A DNA stretch of 8,957 bases. Origin: an uncultured Clostridia bacterium (GTDB taxonomy: Bacteria > Bacillota > Clostridia > Christensenellales > CAG-138). Of the stretch, positions 1 to 5,741 are shown piece by piece. Numbering within the stretch: the first letter of the stretch is position 1; each line of letters opens with the position of its first letter. Location: assembly GCA_947304365.1 (NCBI GenBank), contig CAMZAY010000028.1, forward strand, positions 1 to 8,957, read 5' to 3'. The notes beneath the pieces are model-generated. The model saw only the letters and a list, made by a program, of their open reading frames with translations. It made no database searches and was not told where the DNA came from. A program made the translations under genes and the position numbers.

Positions 1-866
1 AGACCGAGCCCGCTCGACTTCTGCCCGAGCCTGCCGTTATTGCCGGTATAGCCCTTCTCGAATATGCGGGGGAGATCCTCCGCGGCGATGCCGACGCCGG
101 TGTCGGATATCAGGAGGAGCCCGTTCTCCTCCCTTATCGTAACCGTGCCGGAGGGCGTGTATTTGACGGCGTTCGACAGTATCTGCTCCAGCACGCAGAC
201 GAACCATTTCTGGTCGGTTACGATGACGGCGTCGGTCTTTAAGTAATCGAGCCGCAAACGCTTTTCGACGAAAAGGGGCGCCTGCTTTCGCACCGCCTCG
301 CGGATGAGCTCGTCGAGCGGAAACTCCCGTATCACAAGATCGTTCGAATCGCTGTTCAGACGTGCGTAGCGGAGCACCATATCGACGTACTGCTCTATCC
401 GCATGAGCTGCGCCGAGAGCGCCAGATCCTCCGGAGTACCGTCCGAGAGCTTGAGCCGCATCACGGCGATAGGCGTTTTTATCTGATGCACCCACGCCGT
501 GTAGTAATCGAGCATATCCTGCTTTTCCGCGTCCGCCTCGGCGGTAAGCCGTTCAAGCTCTGTCCCGAGCGCGGCTATCATGCTTTGGCAGTCCTCCTCC
601 GAAAGGGAATGCGCCTCCGGCAGGGAGCGCCATTCGGTGAGTATGACGGCAAGCGCGCGCTTTCTTTCACGCGCGCGCTTTTTTTCGACGATGAGATCGA
701 CGGCGGCGATGAGCGCCAACACAAAGGCGCCTATCGCGAACGCGTAAAAGAAGGGCTCCGCCATTATGCCGTACAGACAGAACACCGCCGCGTTCGCCGC
801 AGTCACCGCGGCGAATACTATGATCGCCGAACGGTTCTTCCTCAAAACTTCCCTGACGAGCTTCAT
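1..866 (-). CDS. BceS-type intramembrane-sensing histidine kinase (3' end outside window)
   Basis: Membrane sensor kinase that autophosphorylates on histidine and passes the phosphate to the response regulator encoded just before it. The frame runs from ATG at 866 to the left edge without a stop, giving 288 codons; the C-terminal part of the ATPase domain is missing. Visible features: two predicted membrane helices (about residues 13-34 and 40-60) joined by only a few residues, so there is no extracellular sensor domain. The dimerisation/phospho-acceptor segment contains WVHQIKTPI with His127. The HATPase part shows the N box SNAVKYT (231-237), the G1 box DTGVGI (255-260), an F box RIFEKGYTG, and SSGLGL at the edge. 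The short loop and the HQIKTP box are typical of BceS-like kinases, which are known to sense through their partner ABC transporter. The start codon overlaps the regulator stop as ATGA, which suggests translational coupling. The exact paralogue (BceS, PsdS, YxdK and so on) cannot be assigned. Confidence 0.93.
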   Translation of the reverse strand, partial: MKLVREVLRKNRSAIIVFAAVTAANAAVFCLYGIMAEPFFYAFAIGAFVLALIAAVDLIVEKKRARERKRALAVILTEWRSLPEAHSLSEEDCQSMIAALGTELERLTAEADAEKQDMLDYYTAWVHQIKTPIAVMRLKLSDGTPEDLALSAQLMRIEQYVDMVLRYARLNSDSNDLVIREFPLDELIREAVRKQAPLFVEKRLRLDYLKTDAVIVTDQKWFVCVLEQILSNAVKYTPSGTVTIREENGLLLISDTGVGIAAEDLPRIFEKGYTGNNGRLGQKSSGLG

Positions 867-1528
867 TTTATCATGTACCCGCTTCCCGGCTTCGTGATGA
901 TAACGCCGTCGAGCCCGTGCTCCGCAAGCTTTTTCCTGAGCCGCGTCACGTTGACGGTAAGCGTGTTTTCCTCCACAAAACAGTCGTCGTTCCACAGCCG
1001 AAGCATCAGCGTGTCACGGCTGACTATCCTGCCGCGGTTCTCAAGCAGGGTGCTCAATATCCTGAACTCGTTCTTGGTAAGATCAATGCGCTCTCCGCCT
1101 ATTTTGACGCTTCCGTCGCCGGGATCGAGCAGCGCCCCGCAGAACTCGGTCGATACCGAGCCGATCTCGTAGACGCGCCGCAGCACCGCCTGCACCTTTG
1201 CGATGAAGAGCATCGGCTCGACGGGCTGTGCAATAAAGTCGTCCCCGCCCATGTTTATCGCCATGACTATGATCATGTCGTCCGAGGCGGAGGAGAGGAA
1301 CACGATGGGCACGGTGGAGAGCTTTCTTATCTCCTGCGCCCAGTAATAGCCGTTCCGAAAGGGCAGCATAATGTCCATCAGCACGAGGTGCGGATCGAAC
1401 GCGAGCATTTCTTCGATCACCGAGTGCGGATCGGTCACGGTACGCGCCGCGCAGCCGCAGCCGGCAAGCTGTTTTTCAAGCTCCGCCGCGAGCGCGCGGT
1501 CGTCCTCAACTATGAATATGCGGTACAT
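863..1528 (-). CDS. OmpR/PhoB-family response regulator (BceR-type)
   Basis: DNA-binding regulator of the two-component pair, expected to activate the adjacent ABC transporter genes when phosphorylated. 221 residues: a receiver domain (about 1-118) with acidic pocket Asp9/Asp10 and phospho-acceptor Asp52 in VLMDIMLP, switch serine Ser79, then a winged-helix C-terminal domain (about 126-221) with the recognition-helix segment ENTLTVNVTRLRKKL and the closing GSGYMIK. I chose ATG at 1528 because GGAGG (1538-1534) lies 5 bases upstream; an in-frame GTG at 1534 falls inside that SD. The oddity is the position that normally holds the conserved receiver lysine (xKP): here the sequence is FIAQPV, with Gln101 encoded by CAG. 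The gene follows the permease gene by 27 bases and overlaps the kinase gene by 4. Family assignment is firm; the signal sensed is inferred from the neighbours. Confidence 0.94.
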   Translation of the reverse strand: MYRIFIVEDDRALAAELEKQLAGCGCAARTVTDPHSVIEEMLAFDPHLVLMDIMLPFRNGYYWAQEIRKLSTVPIVFLSSASDDMIIVMAINMGGDDFIAQPVEPMLFIAKVQAVLRRVYEIGSVSTEFCGALLDPGDGSVKIGGERIDLTKNEFRILSTLLENRGRIVSRDTLMLRLWNDDCFVEENTLTVNVTRLRKKLAEHGLDGVIITKPGSGYMIK

Positions 1529-1543
1529 TTGCACCTCCGTATA

Positions 1544-1557
1544 AAGGCGTGCGCCTT
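1544..1557 (-). other. Small intercistronic hairpin between permease and regulator genes
   Basis: On the mRNA strand AAGGC (1557-1553) pairs with GCCTT (1548-1544) around a four-base loop, followed by TTATA. The 5' arm begins at the permease stop codon. It is too short to call a terminator. It could be a weak attenuator or an mRNA processing or stability element that sets transporter output above that of the regulator. Chance occurrence is quite possible. Confidence 0.25.
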
Positions 1558-3610
1558 AATGAACTATCCTGTAATAGGTCCTCGCCGTCAAAAGGTACAC
1601 CGCCGCGTAGACCAGCGCGAATACGGCGAAGGCGGCGAGCGAGCATACGACGAAGAGCGCCGTATTGGTAAGCATGAGCATTTTAAGCAGCTTCAGGAGT
1701 ATCGGGAAGGCAAACGCCGTGTGGATCCCCGCCGTTATGAGCGGCAGGAAGAACTGCATCACGAGCTGGCTGCCTATCGTGCGCTTTACCGCCTTTTCCT
1801 CCATGCCGATCTTCTGCATTATCTGGAAGCGGCGCCTGTCCTCATACCCTTCGGAGATCTGCTTGTAGTAGATTATGAGTATCGTTGCGAACAGGCAGAC
1901 CGCTCCGAGCAGCATGCCGAGGAACAGGAACGTGCCGTAAAGCTCGAGCACGTTTTTGAGCGATTCCCATTTGGTGTCAAGATCGTATGAAAGACCGTCC
2001 GGATATCTCGCCTTCAGCTTTTCGGCGACGGTATTGTTGAAATCTGCGCCGACGGAGCTGACCGCCGCCTCGTCGGCAAAGGTCACGCCGATCCTGTCAG
2101 CGAATTCGGAGGCGTGCTCGCCGTAGGCTTCCTTCTGGGCGGTATAGATATCGTTCAGCACGTCGTCGTCCGAAACGACGATACCCACGACGCTGACTAT
2201 CCCGGAGGTGTTGCTCGCTATGGGAAAATACGCGAGATGCTCCTTTATGCGGTATTCCCTGGTGTTTATCGTGATCGACCCGGGCTGACTGCCGACGTCG
2301 TTCATCATGGTGGATATGCGGCAGAAGGCTATTTCGTCCTTTTTGAGCCCCAGACCCTTCGGCTCCGAGATCACGGAGGCGACGCCGCGGATGTTTTTAT
2401 AAGTATCCTCGGTTATGTAGATGACGTTCGTGATCTCCTCGGCCTTCCAGCCGTCGGTCTCCTTCATCGTGAGCAGTCTGTTGTCCCGCATCAGGTAGGA
2501 GACGATGAGCAGCTTTTCGGAATCGACGTGATCTATCTCAACCCCCATCTGAGCGGCGGTCTCGGAAACGATCGCTTTGAGGTCTTCGACGGGGACTCTT
2601 TGGGTCCGGTCCTTATCGTTTATAAATGCGGAAAGGTAGAGCTGCTGCGGGTAATTGGTCTCCATGGTGTCCTTAACGCCGCCGTAGAGGCTGACCGTGG
2701 TGGAGATCATCACGAGCACGCCCGTCGCAAGTATGGCGATCGAGGCGAGCCCGACGGCGTTTTTCTTCATGCGGAAGAGGAGCCCCGATACCGCGGGCAT
2801 ATGCTTCGGATCGTAGTAGAAGCGCTTGTTTTTCTTGAGCGTCTTGAGCACGAACGCGGAGCCCGAAACGTACAGGAAGTAAGTGCCGACCATGACGAGC
2901 AGCACCGCCGCGAAGAAGAGGAATATCGCGGCAAGCGGGCTCTTGACGGTGAGCGAGATATAGTACCCCGCGCCGAGGGAGAGTACTCCCAGGACGAGCA
3001 GCGCCCACCTGGTGCGCGGCTCCTTCTCGCCCGTGCGGGCGCCGGAGAGGAGCTCGACGGGTTTAAGCCGCAATATCGAGACCGCGCCTGCAAGGAAGGC
3101 GAGCAAGTCGAGCCCGACGAACACGAGCATGGGGAAGAGGACGGTCGGCGCGCTGAGGTAATAAAAGCCCGGCACGGCTCCGGAGCGGAGCAGCCTGCAG
3201 ATCAGCAGCGAGGAGAGCTTGTAGAAAAGCATGCCGAAGACGACGCCGATGGCGATCGAGACGGCGGAGGCGATGAGCGACTCGAAGAAAAGCACCTTGA
3301 CTATATGGCGCTTCTCCATGCCGAGCACGTTGTACAGCCCGTATTCGCGCTTCCTCTGCTTCATCAGGAAGCTGTTGACGTAGAGGATCAGTATGAGGGA
3401 GAGGAAGCCGATTATGAACGTCCCCATGCCCATGAGCGTCGGCAGCACCGAGCCGCCCACGGCTTCGCCGAGCCGCTTGTCGAGCGCGAGAGTGAAGAGT
3501 ATGTAAAAGCTTGCGAAAAGCCCCGCCTCCGCAAGTATGCGGGGGACGTAAAGGCGGTAGTTCTTTTTTACGTTGTCGGCGGCGATCTTAGTGTAAAAGC
3601 CCTTGCTCAC
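1556..3610 (-). CDS. BceB-type FtsX-family ABC transporter permease
   Basis: Membrane subunit of a peptide-antibiotic detoxification/sensing ABC transporter. The 684 residues fit the usual BceB length. Ten predicted helices: about 22-42, 60-82, 108-130, 155-180, 202-220, 226-248, 285-308, then 559-582, 617-640 and 648-675. A large extracellular domain of roughly 240 residues (about 310-550) sits between helices 7 and 8, the hallmark of BceB proteins and the part linked to ligand recognition. FtsX-type cytoplasmic loops follow helix 2 (KQRKREYGLYNVLGME) and helix 8 (RRRFQIMQKIGME). Start is GTG at 3610, supported by an excellent SD (3624-3615). The gene begins 6 bases after the ATPase stop. 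By family precedent, the complex frees lipid II-cycle intermediates from cell-wall-active peptides such as bacitracin and signals to the neighbouring kinase. The actual ligand cannot be read from the sequence. Confidence 0.95.
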   Translation of the reverse strand: MSKGFYTKIAADNVKKNYRLYVPRILAEAGLFASFYILFTLALDKRLGEAVGGSVLPTLMGMGTFIIGFLSLILILYVNSFLMKQRKREYGLYNVLGMEKRHIVKVLFFESLIASAVSIAIGVVFGMLFYKLSSLLICRLLRSGAVPGFYYLSAPTVLFPMLVFVGLDLLAFLAGAVSILRLKPVELLSGARTGEKEPRTRWALLVLGVLSLGAGYYISLTVKSPLAAIFLFFAAVLLVMVGTYFLYVSGSAFVLKTLKKNKRFYYDPKHMPAVSGLLFRMKKNAVGLASIAILATGVLVMISTTVSLYGGVKDTMETNYPQQLYLSAFINDKDRTQRVPVEDLKAIVSETAAQMGVEIDHVDSEKLLIVSYLMRDNRLLTMKETDGWKAEEITNVIYITEDTYKNIRGVASVISEPKGLGLKKDEIAFCRISTMMNDVGSQPGSITINTREYRIKEHLAYFPIASNTSGIVSVVGIVVSDDDVLNDIYTAQKEAYGEHASEFADRIGVTFADEAAVSSVGADFNNTVAEKLKARYPDGLSYDLDTKWESLKNVLELYGTFLFLGMLLGAVCLFATILIIYYKQISEGYEDRRRFQIMQKIGMEEKAVKRTIGSQLVMQFFLPLITAGIHTAFAFPILLKLLKMLMLTNTALFVVCSLAAFAVFALVYAAVYLLTARTYYRIVH

Positions 3611-3614
3611 TCGG

Positions 3615-3624
3615 GATCACCTCC
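3615..3624 (-). promoter_or_regulatory. Exceptionally strong Shine-Dalgarno of the permease gene, containing the ATPase stop codon
   Basis: The mRNA reads GGAGGTGATC, a ten-base match to the complement of the 16S rRNA 3' tail. Its inner TGA (3619-3617) is the stop codon of the ATPase gene. GGAGG lies 9 bases before the GTG start at 3610. It decides the unusual GTG start and suggests that terminating ribosomes reinitiate directly on the permease, keeping the subunits in proportion. Confidence 0.8.
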
Positions 3625-4372
3625 CCGTGCGGAGCATCGTCAGCGTATCGGAGATCTTCCTGTACATCTCCTCATTGGCGGAGCCGCCGCGGTAGAGCTG
3701 ATGGAACACCACGCCGTCCCTTATGAACAGCACGCGCCCCGCGTGGGAGGCGGCGTCGACGGAGTGAGTGACCATGAGTATCGTCTGCCCGCCCGCGTTG
3801 AGACGGGAGAACACGCTCAAAAGCTCCGCGGAGGACTGCGAATCGAGCGCGCCCGTGGGCTCGTCCGCAAGCAGCAGCTTCGGCTCGGTAATTATGGCGC
3901 GCGCCGCCGCGGCGCGCTGCTTCTGCCCGCCGGAGACCTCGTAAGGGTATTTGTTAAGTATCGGGGTAATGCCGAGCGCTTCGGCGGCGGAGGCAAGCTT
4001 CGCCTCCATCTCCTTCACGCCGGCGCGCCCGAGCACCATGGGCAGCAGTATGTTGTCCATTATCGAGAACGTGTCGAGAAGATCGAATTCCTGGAACACG
4101 AAGCCCAGGTTCCTTCTGCGGAACGCCGCCCTTGCGCTTTCCTTTACGGCGGAAAGGTCCATCCCGTCAAGCACGACGCTGCCCGAGGTGGGCTTGTCGA
4201 GCGCGGCGAGTATGTTGAGCAGCGTTGTCTTGCCGGAGCCCGACTCGCCCATTATGGCGACGTATTCCCCGCTTTCGACGGAAAAGGTGACGCCCTTGAG
4301 CGCCTGTACCTGAGCCCCGCCGAGGCGGGAGGTGTATGTTTTTTTAAGATCTGTGACCTTTAGGATCTCCAT
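3617..4372 (-). CDS. BceA-type ABC transporter ATP-binding protein
   Basis: Cytoplasmic ATPase that powers the FtsX-type permease encoded next to it. All nucleotide-binding motifs are intact in the 251-residue protein: Walker A GESGSGKTT (42-50), Q-loop Gln94 in FVFQEF, signature VSGGQ (146-150), Walker B LLLADEP with Asp170 and catalytic Glu171, D-loop GALD, and H-loop His203. Sequence and length are those of the MacB/LolD/BceA exporter ATPase group. I chose ATG at 4372 because GGAGG (4385-4381) lies 8 bases upstream. An in-frame ATG at 4402 would add ten unusual residues, has no SD, and overlaps the likely -10 box. It is the first gene of the transporter-regulator-kinase operon, so its upstream region carries the control elements. 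The link to antimicrobial peptides rests on family and context. Confidence 0.95.
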   Translation of the reverse strand: MEILKVTDLKKTYTSRLGGAQVQALKGVTFSVESGEYVAIMGESGSGKTTLLNILAALDKPTSGSVVLDGMDLSAVKESARAAFRRRNLGFVFQEFDLLDTFSIMDNILLPMVLGRAGVKEMEAKLASAAEALGITPILNKYPYEVSGGQKQRAAAARAIITEPKLLLADEPTGALDSQSSAELLSVFSRLNAGGQTILMVTHSVDAASHAGRVLFIRDGVVFHQLYRGGSANEEMYRKISDTLTMLRTGR

Positions 4373-4380
4373 GATGATTA

Positions 4381-4420
4381 CCTCCGTTTCGTTTTCGGTC
4401 ATATCATACCGAAACGGAGG
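4381..4420 (-). repeat. 11-bp perfect inverted repeat straddling the transporter promoter; one arm is the SD
   Basis: CCTCCGTTTCG (4420-4410 on the mRNA strand) and its exact complement CGAAACGGAGG (4391-4381) are separated by 18 bases. The promoter-proximal arm carries the GGAGG ribosome binding site of the ATPase gene. RNA containing both arms would fold with the SD paired. A shorter alternative stem also exists inside the element: ACCGAAA at 4408-4414 and TTTCGGT at 4393-4399 (plus strand), with an 8-base loop. The two stems share bases and exclude each other, and the shorter one frees the SD. The -10 box lies between the arms, so a transcript starting near 4396 would lack the upstream arm. 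It may instead be a DNA operator. Confidence 0.7.
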
Positions 4421-4430
4421 AGCCGGTAAA
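4403..4430 (-). promoter_or_regulatory. Probable promoter of the ABC transporter operon
   Basis: On the minus strand a -35-like TTTACC (4430-4425, four of six consensus bases) and a -10 box TATGAT (4408-4403, five of six) are 16 bases apart. Transcription would start near 4396, giving a leader of about 24 bases that includes the SD. The weak -35 with a repeat just upstream suits a promoter dependent on an activator. The call is by eye only. Confidence 0.55.
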
Positions 4431-4440
4431 ATCGGATCCG

Positions 4441-4456
4441 GTGACGAAAATGTGAC
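4441..4456 (-). promoter_or_regulatory. Probable response-regulator operator (GTGAC direct repeat)
   Basis: GTGAC occurs at 4441-4445 and again at 4452-4456 on the plus strand, spaced exactly 11 bp (one helical turn), as expected for a tandem OmpR-family dimer. The inner edge lies 10 bp upstream of the proposed -35 box, a usual activator position. From memory, the B. subtilis BceR target has a very similar GTGACGAAAATGT core, but I cannot verify that here. The likely ligand is the phosphorylated regulator encoded at 863-1528. Confidence 0.55.
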
Positions 4457-4474
4457 TTTTTTGTAAGGCGCGGA

Positions 4475-5224
4475 TCATTTGTTCAGCGCGAGTTTGAGGA
4501 ACTTCGTATCGTTCATTTCCTCGTTCGTCACGTATTCGCCGTCGAAAAACAGCGCGTAGGTCGTGGTCGGCGCGGGGCAGTTCTGCGCCTCTTCGCGGGA
4601 TGTGATATGCACCGCCTTGAAGGGCACGCCGTTATCCGCCGCCGCCTTTTCGACTATCGGCACGTATTTGGCGTTGAAGGGGCACTGGCTCGTGTAATAG
4701 AGCACCCAGCCCTTATCGGGAACGGAGGGATGCTTTGCCGAGTCCCGGAAACGGGGCGGCTCGGCGTCCTTCGAGAGGGGCAGATACCATAGCTCCACTC
4801 CGCCCGCGGCGGTATCGCACGGGGCAAAGCCCTTGTGCTTTAGGTATTTGGGATCCGCAAGGAAGGGCCTCTTCTTTGCGGAGGAGAGTATGCAGACGCC
4901 CTTTTTGCCGTTTTCTTCCGCGTCATTTATGCAGGCGGAAAGAAGCTCGTTGGAATACCCGTGCCCCTTGAACGAGCCGGATACCCACAGGCAGTCGACG
5001 TACAGGTACCCGTCGGCGTCGATAGGCGCCCATGCGTTTTCGGCGGGGATGTATTCTATAAAGCATTTGCCGCGCTCGACGCTCTTCAAGAATACGAGCC
5101 CCTCGTCAAAGCGCGCGGAAAGCCACTCCTTCTTCGAGGCGACCTGGATATCCTTGTTGTTCGATATGGCGCAGCAGATATGCTCCTTTTCGATGTTGTC
5201 CTTCGTTACCCTGACGTAATCCAT
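4475..5224 (-). CDS. GNAT N-acetyltransferase with C-terminal YoaP-type domain
   Basis: Two-domain protein of 249 residues. The N-terminal half (about 1-150) is a GNAT acetyltransferase fold that transfers acetyl from acetyl-CoA to an unknown acceptor. Its motif A region is YVDCLWVSGSFKGHGYSN (75-92), with the pyrophosphate-binding loop KGHGYS in place of the classic Q/RxxGxG. The C-terminal part (about 155-249) matches the YoaP domain, a thioredoxin-like segment: YYTSQCPFN has a single cysteine, Cys181 (CxxN, not CxxC), and a second cysteine, Cys216, precedes a proline-rich APTTTYALFFDGEYVTNEE stretch like the cis-proline side of thioredoxin folds. Start ATG at 5224 has GGGAGG six bases upstream. 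It lies between the HU gene terminator and the transporter promoter. No clear promoter is visible, so it may depend on read-through from HU. Substrate and physiological role are unknown. Confidence 0.88.
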   Translation of the reverse strand: MDYVRVTKDNIEKEHICCAISNNKDIQVASKKEWLSARFDEGLVFLKSVERGKCFIEYIPAENAWAPIDADGYLYVDCLWVSGSFKGHGYSNELLSACINDAEENGKKGVCILSSAKKRPFLADPKYLKHKGFAPCDTAAGGVELWYLPLSKDAEPPRFRDSAKHPSVPDKGWVLYYTSQCPFNAKYVPIVEKAAADNGVPFKAVHITSREEAQNCPAPTTTYALFFDGEYVTNEEMNDTKFLKLALNK

Positions 5225-5242
5225 AAAAAGCCTCCCTTATAC

Positions 5243-5271
5243 ATAAAATGCCGCCCGGGGTGAGCCGGGCG
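5243..5271 (-). terminator. Intrinsic terminator of the HU gene
   Basis: On the mRNA strand CGCCCGG (5271-5265) pairs perfectly with CCGGGCG (5258-5252) around a six-base loop. GCATTTTAT (5251-5243) follows as a short T-tract. It begins 20 bases after the HU stop codon. The T-tract is modest, so some read-through into the acetyltransferase gene is plausible; that gene starts only 18 bases further on. Confidence 0.75.
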
Positions 5272-5291
5272 ACGAAAGGTTTCAACTGGGC

Positions 5292-5585
5292 TTATTTCTT
5301 CTTCCTCTTGGGCTTGTTGACAAGCTCCTTCATAGCCTTGCCGGGCTTGAAAGCGGGAACCTTGGCGGCCTTGATCTTGATGGTCTCGCCGGTCTGGGGA
5401 TTCCTGCCGGTGCGGGCTGCGCGCTTCCTTACCTCAAAGGTGCCGAAGCCGGGGAGAGCGACCTTACCGTCGGCGGCAAGACCCTCGTTGATGGATACGA
5501 GAACAGCGTCGACGACCTTCTTGGCTTCGACCTTGGTGATCTCCGCCTTCTTTGCTACGACGTCAACTAATTCCAGTTTTGTCAT
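5292..5585 (-). CDS. hup: HU family DNA-binding protein
   Basis: Small basic histone-like protein that binds and bends DNA as a dimer and helps organise the nucleoid. 97 residues, slightly longer than the usual 90. Visible hallmarks: the N-terminal helical dimerisation region starting MTKLELVDVVAKKAEI, the core GFGTFEVRKRAARTGRNPQTG (DNA-binding arm with the conserved RNP turn), and the closing FKPGKAMKELVN followed by a short lysine-rich tail PKRKKK. Start ATG at 5585 is the canonical one; a weaker AAGGAAG SD lies 11 bases upstream. It has its own promoter (5655-5627) and terminator (5271-5243), so it is probably monocistronic. Its neighbours on both sides are not functionally related. Assignment is firm. 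Confidence 0.97.
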   Translation of the reverse strand: MTKLELVDVVAKKAEITKVEAKKVVDAVLVSINEGLAADGKVALPGFGTFEVRKRAARTGRNPQTGETIKIKAAKVPAFKPGKAMKELVNKPKRKKK

Positions 5586-5626
5586 GGTGTAAAAGACTTC
5601 CTTTCGTGTATTTTAGGATCGGGTAC

Positions 5627-5655
5627 AGTATACTATGGTTTTTTCCGAAATGCAA
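5627..5655 (-). promoter_or_regulatory. Probable promoter of the HU gene
   Basis: On the minus strand TTGCAT (5655-5650) and TATACT (5632-5627) are 17 bp apart, fitting a housekeeping sigma-factor promoter with a strong -10 and a moderate -35. The predicted start near 5620 gives a leader of about 35 bases. The DNA upstream (5656-5720) is AT-rich with TGCAAT/TTGCA repeats and A-tracts, which could act as an UP element or bent DNA. Confidence 0.6.
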
Positions 5656-5685
5656 TAGAAAACTGCAATTTTTGCATTAAAATGA

Positions 5686-5716
5686 ACGAAAAAAGCGCGT
5701 ATAGGGACGAAAAAAG
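5686..5716. repeat. Direct repeat with phased A-tracts upstream of the HU promoter
   Basis: ACGAAAAAAG occurs at 5686-5695 and 5707-5716, offset by 21 bp (two helical turns), so both A6 tracts lie on the same face of the helix. On the minus strand these are T6 tracts downstream of the tandem-acetyltransferase stop at 5742. They might also help end that transcript, although the preceding stems are very weak. Together with 5656-5685 this fills the 156-base gap between the two genes; I see no small gene in it. Confidence 0.5.
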
Positions 5717-5741
5717 TCACAAATCGCAGGACGAAGGCGGA

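Noticed and set aside
917..1990. Plus-strand open frame of 357 codons, and similar frames at 486-1172, 5682-6788 and 7467-8249
   Set aside because: They lie opposite well-supported minus-strand genes, show low-complexity charged composition and match no family I know.
2114..4363. Very long plus-strand open frame (749 codons) opposite the permease and ATPase genes
   Set aside because: It is an antisense shadow of GC-rich coding DNA. Its translation is rich in Arg, Glu, His and Gly with no recognisable domain, while the minus-strand frames carry complete ABC motifs and SD sites.
4433..4440. CGGATCCG palindrome between operator and -35
   Set aside because: An 8-base palindrome in GC-rich DNA is easily due to chance, and it does not fit the spacing of a terminator or a second operator.
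5225..5250. TATGTATAAG near the GNAT-YoaP start as a -10 box
   Set aside because: Transcription from it would begin at or within the ribosome binding site, and there is no matching -35; the terminator T-tract overlaps it.
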